Shown: piece by piece, positions 1-6,335 of the stretch | How positions within the stretch are numbered: position 1 is the stretch's first letter | Layout: each line of letters opens with the position of its first letter | NCBI GenBank assembly: GCA_003538495.1 | Contig: DPSD01000351.1 | Coordinates: 1-11,483, forward strand | Length of the DNA stretch: 11,483 bases | Source of the DNA: Accumulibacter sp. | GTDB taxonomy: Bacteria; Pseudomonadota; Gammaproteobacteria; Burkholderiales; Rhodocyclaceae | Reading direction: 5' to 3' | Notes under the pieces: model-generated | Database searches by the model: none | What the model was told of the DNA's origin: nothing | Seen by the model: the letters and a program-made list of their open reading frames with translations, nothing else | Translations under genes and position numbers: made by a program

Positions 1-2132
1 ACGACGAGGTCGAGGCAGTCGGCTCCGTGCGCTTTCAGCAGAACGACGATGTCATCTCTGGGGTCAAGATGCGGATGAAGCTCGAAGATCAGTTTGGTTT
101 CTTCGACGACGCTTCGTACTTCGTCAAACGACCGCCGAAGGAAGCGGTTCGTGCGCGGAGCAGCACGCCAAGCAGCGAATTCACCAGCGGTTTCGCGGCG
201 CCACGGGCTTTGGACATCGCGCCTGGGCAGACCAAGGTCAAGTCGCGGGACCGCGCGAAAAACGGCGCTACCGAGGCGCGTGGCGAAGCCGAGCGCATCG
301 ACTTCGAGGGCGAGAACCAGATCCGCCTGAGTACCGCGACCTACACCACCTGCAAGCCCGGGAACGACGATTGGTACCTCAGCATCGCCGATCTCAAACT
401 CGATTACGACAACGAGGTGGGTACCGGCAACGACGCCACGGTGCGCTTCCTTGGCGTACCGATTCTCTATTCGCCGTGGATGTCGTTCTCGCTCAACAAT
501 CAGCGCAAGTCGGGTTTTCTCACTCCGACCTATGGTTCGAGCAGTGACAACGGCATCGAGTTTATGTTGCCGTACTACTGGAACATCGCGCCGAACATGG
601 ATGCGACGTTCGAGCCGCGCGTGCTCACCAAGCGCGGGCTGGAAATCGGCACCGACGTGCGCTACATGAACGAAGCCCTTGGTGGCATTTATGCCAGCAA
701 GGCGCGACTCGAGTATCTCCCCAACGACCGGCAGGCCGGTATCGATCGCTGGGGGGTGGCGCTGACGCATAATCAGGTGACCGCCAACGGCTTTTCGGGA
801 GCGATCAACTACAACCGGGTTTCAGACAGCGACTACTACACTGACTTGTCGAGCCAGATTTCCAAGACCTCCGAGACTCAGCTCCTGCAGCAGGGGATGC
901 TGACTTACGGTGGTGGCGGCTGGTGGAATGCGATGGTCAATGTCCAGTCCTACCAGACGCTGCAGCCCGACCCCAAGAATCCGGTCACGCCGCCCTATCG
1001 CCTGATGCCCCAGATTACCCTCAACGCCCGGCAGCCCGACCTGTTCTCGACCGACAGTTCGCTGTTCGGGCAATACACCTATTTTATCCATCCCTCGTCG
1101 GCCAAGGTCGAGGGCCAGCGAGCGGTGCTGCAACCGCAGGTCTCGCTGCCCTACGTCACGCCGGGGTGGTATGTGACGCCGCGAGTCGGCGTCAACGTCA
1201 CCCAGTACGCCTTGTCGTACCCGGTTTCGGGAGCCAATGACCGCAGTTCGATCAATCGCAGCTTGCCGATCTTCAGCGTCGATTCCGGGATGACCTTCGA
1301 GCGGCCCAGCAACTGGTTCGGTCGTGACTACACGCAGACCCTCGAGCCTCGACTGTACTACCTGAACATTCCCTACAAGAACCAGAACAACATCCCGGTC
1401 TTCGACACGGCGCTGGCTGACTTCAACTTTGCGCAGATCTTCGCTGACAACCAGTTCTCCGGCTGGGATCGCATCAACAACGCCAACCAGTTGACAGCCG
1501 CCGTCTCGTCTCGCCTGATCGACCCCGCCAGCGGTGCCGAAATCATGCGCGGAATGATCGGCCAGCGTCTCTACTTCACCGACGACAAGGTGACGCTACC
1601 AGGCACCACCGCACGCAAATGGAGCAATTCCGATCTTTTGGCCGGGTTTACCGGCCAGGTGCTGCCCCGAGTGTATGCCGACGCCGCCGTGCAGTACGAC
1701 CCCGGTGACCAGCAGTTCCAGCGTTACTCGATCGGGGCGCGCTACTTTCCGGAAGCTGGCAAGCTGCTCAATGCCTCCTACAGTTACAACACGCAGGCGG
1801 CCACGCCGATCAATCAGGTAGACGTCTCCGGGCAGTGGCCCATCAGCGGGCGCTGGCAGGCGGTCGGTCGCTACAACTATTCGTTCGAGCAGAATACGCC
1901 GGTCGAGATCATCGGCGGTCTGGAATACAACGCGGGCTGCTGGGTGTTGCGGGTGGTTGGCCATCGCGTCCAGACTGCCGAGGCGACTTCGTCGACAAGT
2001 GCCTTTGTACAACTCGAGCTGAGCGATTTCGCCCGCCTGGGCTCGAGTCCCCTGAATCTTCTCCAGCGCCGGATTTCAGGCTACGGTGTAGCCAATCACC
2101 CGATGACCGACTCGGCCTTGGCTGAACAGTAG
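1..2132 (+). CDS. lptD: LPS-assembly outer-membrane protein LptD, 5' partial
   Basis: LptD is the beta-barrel that, with the lipoprotein LptE, inserts lipopolysaccharide into the outer leaflet of the outer membrane. The frame is open from base 3, so the start, signal peptide and most of the N-terminal OstA/LptA-like domain lie outside the window. The GTG at base 27 is internal, because the codons before it continue the domain. Seen: the end of the jellyroll (VRFQQNDDVISG), the family block ATYTTCKPGNDDWYL near base 351, then a long barrel with alternating aromatic strands, ending with QLELSDFARLGSSPLNLL. Only two cysteines are visible, codons at 351-353 and 1938-1940 (NAGCWVLRVV). They correspond to the positions that form long-range disulfides in E. 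coli LptD, which has an adjacent Cys pair at the second site where this protein has one. About 48 Ser/Ala/Arg-rich residues (bases 132-275) look inserted before ARGEAERIDF. The stop is 8 bases before the chosen surA start. Confidence 0.96.
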   Translation, partial: DEVEAVGSVRFQQNDDVISGVKMRMKLEDQFGFFDDASYFVKRPPKEAVRARSSTPSSEFTSGFAAPRALDIAPGQTKVKSRDRAKNGATEARGEAERIDFEGENQIRLSTATYTTCKPGNDDWYLSIADLKLDYDNEVGTGNDATVRFLGVPILYSPWMSFSLNNQRKSGFLTPTYGSSSDNGIEFMLPYYWNIAPNMDATFEPRVLTKRGLEIGTDVRYMNEALGGIYASKARLEYLPNDRQAGIDRWGVALTHNQVTANGFSGAINYNRVSDSDYYTDLSSQISKTSETQLLQQGMLTYGGGGWWNAMVNVQSYQTLQPDPKNPVTPPYRLMPQITLNARQPDLFSTDSSLFGQYTYFIHPSSAKVEGQRAVLQPQVSLPYVTPGWYVTPRVGVNVTQYALSYPVSGANDRSSINRSLPIFSVDSGMTFERPSNWFGRDYTQTLEPRLYYLNIPYKNQNNIPVFDTALADFNFAQIFADNQFSGWDRINNANQLTAAVSSRLIDPASGAEIMRGMIGQRLYFTDDKVTLPGTTARKWSNSDLLAGFTGQVLPRVYADAAVQYDPGDQQFQRYSIGARYFPEAGKLLNASYSYNTQAATPINQVDVSGQWPISGRWQAVGRYNYSFEQNTPVEIIGGLEYNAGCWVLRVVGHRVQTAEATSSTSAFVQLELSDFARLGSSPLNLLQRRISGYGVANHPMTDSALAEQ

Positions 2133-2140
2133 GCTTGACC

Positions 2141-3454
2141 ATGATGCTCTTCTTTCGCACGCTGCTCTTGTTCGCCTGCCTGGCTGGCGCGGCGGCCGCG
2201 CAAAACCCGCCCCGCTCATCGGCCGCCCAGCCGGTCGCCGCCGACCGCATCGTTGCCGTGGTCAATGACGAAGTGATCACCATGTACGAGTTGCGCTCGC
2301 GCCTCGACTCGGCTCTGGCTCAGTTGCAGAAGCAGGGGACAGCGCTGCCGCCGCGTGCGACGCTCGAAAGCCAGATGCTCGAACGACTGGTGATGGACAA
2401 GGTGCAATTGCAGTTTGCCCGGGAAGTGGGCTTGCGCGTCGACGACGCGCAACTCGACCAGGCGCTGCAGCGCATCGCGGCCAACAACAAAATGTCGCTG
2501 CCCCAGTTTCGTGTCGCTCTGGAAAAGGACGGCATTGCCTTTGCCAGCTTTCGCGAGGAGATTCGTGCCGAAATGACCATCGCGCGTTTGCGCGAGCGCG
2601 AGGTGGACAGCAGGATCTTTATCTCCGAAGGCGAGATCGACAACTACCTTGCGGGCGCGACGGGGAAGGGTGGCAGCGGTGAGGAGTATCAGATCGCGCA
2701 CATCTTGCTGCGTGCGCCCGAGTCGGCAAGTCCCGAGCAGATCCAGAAGCTGCGGGCCAAGACCGATCAGATCGTCGACCGTTTGCGGCAAGGCGATGAT
2801 TTCGCACAGCTTGCTGCCGCCTATTCGGACGCGCCTGACGGTTTGAAAGGGGGCGACCTTGGCTGGCGTCCGCTTGATCGCCTGCCGGCGATGTTTTCCG
2901 AAGTGGCAGTGACGCTCAAGGTCGGCGAGGTTTCTCCCGTTCTGCGCAGTTCGAACGGTTTCCACCTGGTCAAGCTGCTCGGCAAGCGCGGAGGCGGCGC
3001 CCTGCCGGCGGTGCAGCAGACGCACGCCAGGCACATCCTGATCAAGGTCAACGAACTGGTGTCGGAGCCTGAAGCGCGGCACAAGCTCGAGGGTTTGCGC
3101 GAGCGGATCAAGTACGGTGAGAGCTTCGCCGAGTTGGCCAGGCTGTTCTCGCAGGACGGGTCGGCGTCGAAGGGCGGGGATCTGGGCTGGATCTACCCCG
3201 GTGACACGGTCCCCGAGTTCGAGCGGGCGATGAACCTCCTGAGCCCCGGCGAACTCAGTCAGCCGGTTCAGTCGCCGTTTGGCTTTCACCTGATCGAAGT
3301 GCTCGAGCGGCGCGTCCAGGATGTGTCGAGCGACCGCCAGCGCTCGGCGGCGCGGCAGACGCTGCGTGATCGCAAGCGCGATGAGGCCTACCAGGACTGG
3401 CTGCGCCAGACCCGTGACCGGGCCTACGTCGAGCTTCGGCTGGAGGAGCGTTGA
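2141..3454 (+). CDS. surA: Periplasmic chaperone and peptidyl-prolyl isomerase SurA
   Basis: SurA escorts unfolded outer-membrane proteins through the periplasm; LptD, encoded just upstream, is a known client in E. coli. The 437-residue protein begins with a Sec signal peptide (MMLFFRTLLLFACLAGAAAA, cleavage likely before QNPP). The N-terminal chaperone domain follows, opening with DRIVAVVNDEVITMYEL near residue 36. Two parvulin domains lie at about residues 183-282 (YQIAHILLRAP to VKLLGKRG) and 295-391 (HARHILIKV to IEVLERR). Both carry the KGGDLGW and GFHL signatures, and a C-terminal helix returns to the chaperone core. The length is close to E. coli SurA (428). The start was set at ATG 2141; an in-frame TTG at 2135 would add two residues and an ATG at 2144 would remove one. 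A weak AGG at 2131-2133 is the only ribosome-site candidate, consistent with coupling to lptD. The stop overlaps the pdxA start. Confidence 0.96.
   Translation: MMLFFRTLLLFACLAGAAAAQNPPRSSAAQPVAADRIVAVVNDEVITMYELRSRLDSALAQLQKQGTALPPRATLESQMLERLVMDKVQLQFAREVGLRVDDAQLDQALQRIAANNKMSLPQFRVALEKDGIAFASFREEIRAEMTIARLREREVDSRIFISEGEIDNYLAGATGKGGSGEEYQIAHILLRAPESASPEQIQKLRAKTDQIVDRLRQGDDFAQLAAAYSDAPDGLKGGDLGWRPLDRLPAMFSEVAVTLKVGEVSPVLRSSNGFHLVKLLGKRGGGALPAVQQTHARHILIKVNELVSEPEARHKLEGLRERIKYGESFAELARLFSQDGSASKGGDLGWIYPGDTVPEFERAMNLLSPGELSQPVQSPFGFHLIEVLERRVQDVSSDRQRSAARQTLRDRKRDEAYQDWLRQTRDRAYVELRLEER
3442..3448 (+). promoter_or_regulatory. Shine-Dalgarno sequence for pdxA
   Basis: GGAGGAG lies inside the last codons of surA, two bases before the TTG at 3451. 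Its GGAG core is 4 or more bases from the start. It supports the TTG, and no ATG or GTG near it would give the family N-terminus. Confidence 0.7.
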
Positions 3455-4461
3455 GCGAGCACGGCCGCTTGCCGGCGATCGCCGTCACCTCCGGCGAACC
3501 GGCCGGAATTGGCCCCGACATCTGTCTGCGTCTGGCCGATCGCTCGCTGGCTGGGCGCTTCCCCGCCCGCCTGGTGATCGTGGCAGATCGTACGCTGCTT
3601 GCCGAGCGGGCCGCGGCACTGCAGCTCCTGGCGCCCTTGCGCGAGTGGGACCCGGCGTTGGCACCGCAAGCCGGCATGCTCGACGTGCTGCATCTGCCGC
3701 TGGCGGCCAGTGCCGACCCGGGTCGTCTGAATCCGGCCAATGCGCCTTACGTGCTGGCGCTGCTCGACCGGGCGCTGGCCGGTTGCCAGCGTGGCGAGTT
3801 CGCGGCGATGGTCACCGCACCGGTGCACAAGGGTGTCATCAACGATGCCGGCATTCCGTTCACCGGGCACACCGAATACCTCGCCGAGCGCACGGCAACG
3901 CCGCGGGTGGTCATGATGCTCGCCGGTGGCGGCCTGCGGGTGGCGCTGGTGACGATCCATCTGCCGCTGCGCGAGGTGCCGGCGGCGGTGACCTGCAGGG
4001 CCGTCGAAGAGACGCTGCGCATTCTGCACGCCGAGATGGGAGCGAAGTACGGTATTGCCCGACCGCGCATTCTGGTCGCCGGTCTCAACCCGCATGCCGG
4101 GGAGGGTGGCTACCTCGGTCGTGAGGAAATCGAGGTGATCGGCCCGGTGCTCGACAGCTTGCGTGCCGAGGGGATGACGCTGCTCGGGCCACTGCCCGCG
4201 GACACGATGTTCTCGCCGGCGGTTCTGGCACGCGGCGACTGCGTCCTGGCGATGTACCACGACCAGGGGCTGACGGCGCTCAAGTACGCGAGCTTTGGCC
4301 ACGGCATCAACGTCACGCTCGGCTTGCCGATCATTCGCACCTCCGTCGATCACGGGACCGCGCTCGACCTGGCGGGCAGCGGCCAGGCCGATTCCGGCAG
4401 CCTGCTGGTGGCCGTCGAGCAGGCCATCGAAATGGCCGAGCGGGCCGGCGGCGAGCGCTGA
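3451..4461 (+). CDS. pdxA: 4-hydroxythreonine-4-phosphate dehydrogenase PdxA
   Basis: PdxA is a cytoplasmic enzyme that oxidises 4-phosphohydroxy-L-threonine with NAD in the DXP-dependent pathway to pyridoxal phosphate (vitamin B6). The 336-residue protein shows the family's opening AVTSGEPAGIGPDICL, then VTAPVHKGVINDAG followed by FTGHTEYLAE, NPHAGEGG, and YHDQGLTALKYASF. The three metal-binding histidines known in E. coli (166, 211, 266) match H170, H215 and H270 here with identical spacing. The start is a TTG that overlaps the surA TGA (TTGA, 4 bases shared) behind a strong Shine-Dalgarno sequence, so its translation is probably coupled to surA. The order lptD-surA-pdxA-ksgA is the same as in E. 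coli. Confidence 0.97.
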   Translation: MSEHGRLPAIAVTSGEPAGIGPDICLRLADRSLAGRFPARLVIVADRTLLAERAAALQLLAPLREWDPALAPQAGMLDVLHLPLAASADPGRLNPANAPYVLALLDRALAGCQRGEFAAMVTAPVHKGVINDAGIPFTGHTEYLAERTATPRVVMMLAGGGLRVALVTIHLPLREVPAAVTCRAVEETLRILHAEMGAKYGIARPRILVAGLNPHAGEGGYLGREEIEVIGPVLDSLRAEGMTLLGPLPADTMFSPAVLARGDCVLAMYHDQGLTALKYASFGHGINVTLGLPIIRTSVDHGTALDLAGSGQADSGSLLVAVEQAIEMAERAGGER

Positions 4462-4496
4462 GTGCGTGCGTCCGCGCGCGCTGAAGCGGTGACGCC

Positions 4497-5276
4497 GTGA
4501 GTGCACACGTCGCCCGCAAGCGTTTCGGGCAGAATTTCCTGGTCGACCAGCAGGTCGTCGCCGACATCGTCGCCGAGCTTGCCGTGCAGCGTGCCGACCT
4601 GCTGGTCGAGATCGGCCCTGGCCTCGGTGCTTTGACCGAGCCGCTGCTGCGGCGGCTCGACCACCTGCATGTCGTCGAGATCGACCGCGACATCGTTGCC
4701 CGGCTCCAGCAAAGGCATCCAGCCGACCGCCTGACCGTGCATGCCGGGGACGCGCTGAACTTCGACTTCGGCACTCTGGCCGGAGCTACGGGTCGCCGCC
4801 TGCGGGTGGTCGGCAACCTGCCCTACAACATCTCGACGCCGCTACTCTTTCACCTCGCCAGCTTTGGCCGCTGCGTTCGCGATATGCATTTCATGTTGCA
4901 GCGCGAAGTCGTCGAGCGGATGGTCGCCGATCCTGGAAGCGGCGACTTCGGGCGGCTGTCGGTGATGCTGCAATACCGCTTCGTCATCGAGCCACTGTTC
5001 GAGGTGCCGCCAGAAGCGTTCAGTCCGGCACCCAGGGTTCACTCGGCGATGGTCCGGCTGATTCCTCGTCCACCGGAGGAGTTGTCGGCGGCCGACGAAA
5101 AAGGCTTCGCAACGCTGGTCTCGCTGGCTTTCGGACAGCGCCGCAAAATGTTGCGCAACAGTCTCAAGAGCCTGGTCGACGATGGCCAGCTGGCGGCGCT
5201 CGGCGTTTCTCCTACGGCCAGGGCCGAGGAGCTGTCGGTCGCCGACTATCTGCGCCTGGCCAACAGCCTGAAATGA
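4497..5276 (+). CDS. rsmA (ksgA): 16S rRNA adenine dimethyltransferase KsgA/RsmA
   Basis: The enzyme dimethylates two adjacent adenines (A1518 and A1519 in E. coli numbering) in the 3' terminal helix of 16S rRNA, using S-adenosylmethionine during late 30S assembly; its loss gives kasugamycin resistance. The 259-residue protein has KRFGQNFLVD at the N-terminus, the SAM-binding EIGPGLG at residues 38-44, the acidic VEIDRD after it, GDALNFDF, and the catalytic NLPY at residues 107-110. It continues with VPPEAFSPAPRVHSAMVRL and ends with the C-terminal RRKMLRNSLKSL. The start is GTG 4497, with GAAGCGG eight bases upstream; there is no ATG near. The 35-base gap after pdxA has no promoter that I can see, so it is probably the last gene of the lptD-surA-pdxA operon. 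It is convergent with the next gene, and apaG/apaH do not follow. Confidence 0.97.
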   Translation: MSAHVARKRFGQNFLVDQQVVADIVAELAVQRADLLVEIGPGLGALTEPLLRRLDHLHVVEIDRDIVARLQQRHPADRLTVHAGDALNFDFGTLAGATGRRLRVVGNLPYNISTPLLFHLASFGRCVRDMHFMLQREVVERMVADPGSGDFGRLSVMLQYRFVIEPLFEVPPEAFSPAPRVHSAMVRLIPRPPEELSAADEKGFATLVSLAFGQRRKMLRNSLKSLVDDGQLAALGVSPTARAEELSVADYLRLANSLK

Positions 5277-5278
5277 AA

Positions 5279-5303
5279 ACGGCGTCCCGCGATGGCACGC
5301 CGT
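5279..5303 (-). terminator. Possible intrinsic terminator for the DUF2892 gene
   Basis: A perfect 7-bp inverted repeat (ACGGCGT / ACGCCGT, 11-base loop) lies between the convergent ksgA and DUF2892 genes. On the minus strand the second arm runs into TTTTCATTT, a short imperfect U-tract, so it fits termination of leftward transcription. On the plus strand no T-run follows, so for ksgA it would act only as a 3' end hairpin. Confidence 0.45.
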
Positions 5304-5332
5304 CGATACTGTAGATTCTGAAAAAGACGGGC

Positions 5333-5350
5333 AAAGTCCGGAAAGTCCGG
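5333..5350. repeat. Tandem 9-base direct repeat
   Basis: AAAGTCCGG occurs twice head to tail, immediately downstream of the DUF2892 stop and just before the putative terminator on the minus strand. Two copies only; no function is evident. Confidence 0.6.
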
Positions 5351-5353
5351 CGA

Positions 5354-5551
5354 TCAGGCGCTCTTCTTGACCGGACAGGTGCTCGCCCCTAGCAGGCTGT
5401 AGGCCGGGCAGACGCCGAACAGGCCGGTCAGCAGCGGGACTGCGCCGATCCAGCCCCAGGCGCCGACGACTCCGAGGGCGGCCATGCCGAGCAGCGCGAT
5501 GCCGACGACAATGCGCAGAATCTTGTCGATTCCACCGACGTTGGTTTTCAT
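5354..5551 (-). CDS. Small DUF2892 (YgaP-like) inner-membrane protein
   Basis: This 65-residue protein starts MKTNVGGIDKILRIVVGIALL, the hallmark of the DUF2892 family, which is also the membrane anchor domain of the rhodanese YgaP. Two hydrophobic segments are seen, at about residues 11-30 and 33-55. They are followed by the conserved CPAYSLLGASTC, placing cysteines at 48 and 59, and a short lysine-containing tail. No rhodanese domain is attached. The start at 5551 was chosen over an open-frame extension to 5701 because it has GGAG six bases upstream and matches the family N-terminus; the extension would run through the operator and into the regulator gene. The function of stand-alone DUF2892 proteins is not established. 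The gene has its own promoter region with a Crp/Fnr-type operator and lies directly downstream of a Crp/Fnr regulator gene, so control by that regulator is likely. Confidence 0.9.
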   Translation of the reverse strand: MKTNVGGIDKILRIVVGIALLGMAALGVVGAWGWIGAVPLLTGLFGVCPAYSLLGASTCPVKKSA

Positions 5552-5557
5552 GATTGG

Positions 5558-5561
5558 CTCC
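5558..5561 (-). promoter_or_regulatory. Shine-Dalgarno sequence that fixes the DUF2892 start
   Basis: GGAG on the minus strand, six bases before the ATG at 5551. It decides between this start and longer in-frame alternatives. Confidence 0.6.
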
Positions 5562-5586
5562 GTGAGTTGTTGTGAGTGACGGGGCC

Positions 5587-5592
5587 AGAATA
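5587..5592 (-). promoter_or_regulatory. Putative -10 hexamer of the DUF2892 promoter
   Basis: TATTCT on the minus strand matches TATAAT at 4 of 6 positions and would put transcription start near 5580, giving a leader of about 29 bases. With a 17-base spacer the -35 position reads CATACG, which is poor, as expected for an activator-dependent promoter. The hexamer alone is weak evidence; its distance from the dyad at 5614-5629 is what makes it credible. Confidence 0.45.
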
Positions 5593-5613
5593 TCGAGTCG
5601 CGCTGCTCGCGTA

Positions 5614-5629
5614 TGTAACCGCGGTCACA
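5614..5629. promoter_or_regulatory. Crp/Fnr-type operator upstream of the DUF2892 gene
   Basis: TGTAACCGCGGTCACA is a 16-base dyad with one mismatched pair. It fits the CRP pattern TGTGA-N6-TCACA at 9 of 10 defined positions. The centre (between 5621 and 5622) is at -41.5 relative to the start site predicted from the -10 hexamer at 5587-5592, the usual class II activator position. It lies in the 106-base gap between a Crp/Fnr regulator gene and the DUF2892 gene, so the neighbouring regulator is the obvious candidate ligand. A global CRP-type protein could bind instead. Confidence 0.65.
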
Positions 5630-5647
5630 CAGCGACGCTTCACGCAC

Positions 5648-5668
5648 GCAATCGCCGTCAGCGATTGC
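5648..5668 (-). other. Hairpin enclosing the regulator's stop codon
   Basis: GCAATCGC and GCGATTGC form a perfect 8-bp stem with a 5-base loop. On the minus-strand transcript the loop contains the whole TGA (5660-5658) of the regulator gene. No T-run follows, so it is not a standard intrinsic terminator; it may protect the 3' end or mark the end of the exoA-regulator transcript. Confidence 0.4.
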
Positions 5669-6335
5669 TCTCCGCCAGCTGCTGCAGTCCAGCCCGGTCA
5701 ATCACCACAATCTGCTCGCGGCCGAGCTTGACCAGCCCCTGCACGGCGAAGCCCTTGAGCAGGCGGCTGACGATCTCGCGGACGCTGCCGAGTTCTTCGG
5801 CCAGCGCCTGGTGCGTGCTGCGGATGCCTTCGCCCCTGGCGAGCAGCAGTTTGGCCAGGCGCTGGTCGAGACGATGGAAGGCCACTTCCTCGACCAGCTG
5901 CATCAGTTCGGCGATCCGTTCGGCGAACAGGTGGAAGACGAAGTCGCGGAACATCGCGTTTTCGGCGACCAGGATCGCGAACGTCGCGGTCGGCAAGACC
6001 AGCAGCGACAGCGGTGTCTCGGCGACGCCACGCGCGGTGTACGGCGTGTGGCCGAGCAGGCAGCTCGAACTGATGATGCACGAGCCTCCCGGCTCGACGC
6101 GATAGAGCAGCATCTCGCGGCCGCTGGCGGTGCTTTTCACCACCTTGATGGTGCCGGAGAGCAGCAACGGGAATCCCAGGCAGTCCTGTCGTTCGCTGAA
6201 CAGTTGCGTGCCCGCCGGCACCTGGCGCACGGCGCTTGCCGGGCACGAGGCCGCCAGCTGTGCGACGGGCAGCGAGCGCAGCGCCGGGTACAGCGTCAGC
6301 AGCGCCGGCGGCGAACTGTCGGCGAGCGCCTGCAT
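5658..6335 (-). CDS. Crp/Fnr-family transcriptional regulator with a cysteine-bearing sensor domain
   Basis: This 225-residue cytoplasmic DNA-binding protein has an N-terminal cyclic-nucleotide-binding-like beta-roll (about residues 20-125), a dimerisation helix (about 126-155) and a C-terminal winged helix (about 156-220). The recognition helix reads SVREIVSRLL: R186, E187 and R191 match the DNA-contacting R-E-x-x-x-R of E. coli CRP, while E187, S190 and R191 match the E-x-x-S-R of FNR. The cAMP-binding cassette signature (G-E-L and R-S) is missing. In its place is GGSCIISSSCLLGH, with C86 and C92; C31 and C52 are also present. FNR's N-terminal cysteine cluster is absent. The start is ATG 6335, which overlaps the exoA stop by one base (TGATG). 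The frame stays open to 6623, but that extension is antisense-like sequence inside exoA. The signal sensed is unknown. Confidence 0.9.
   Translation of the reverse strand: MQALADSSPPALLTLYPALRSLPVAQLAASCPASAVRQVPAGTQLFSERQDCLGFPLLLSGTIKVVKSTASGREMLLYRVEPGGSCIISSSCLLGHTPYTARGVAETPLSLLVLPTATFAILVAENAMFRDFVFHLFAERIAELMQLVEEVAFHRLDQRLAKLLLARGEGIRSTHQALAEELGSVREIVSRLLKGFAVQGLVKLGREQIVVIDRAGLQQLAESNR

Noticed and set aside
2216..3289. A 357-codon open frame antisense to surA, and a similar 360-codon frame (3424-4506) antisense to pdxA/surA
   Set aside because: Their translations are Arg/Gln/His-rich with no family motif and lie fully opposite well-recognised genes; high GC removes stops from these frames.
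5552..5701. Extension of the DUF2892 frame upstream to 5701
   Set aside because: It would run through the operator and the regulator's 3' end; the ATG at 5551 has a good ribosome site and the family N-terminus.
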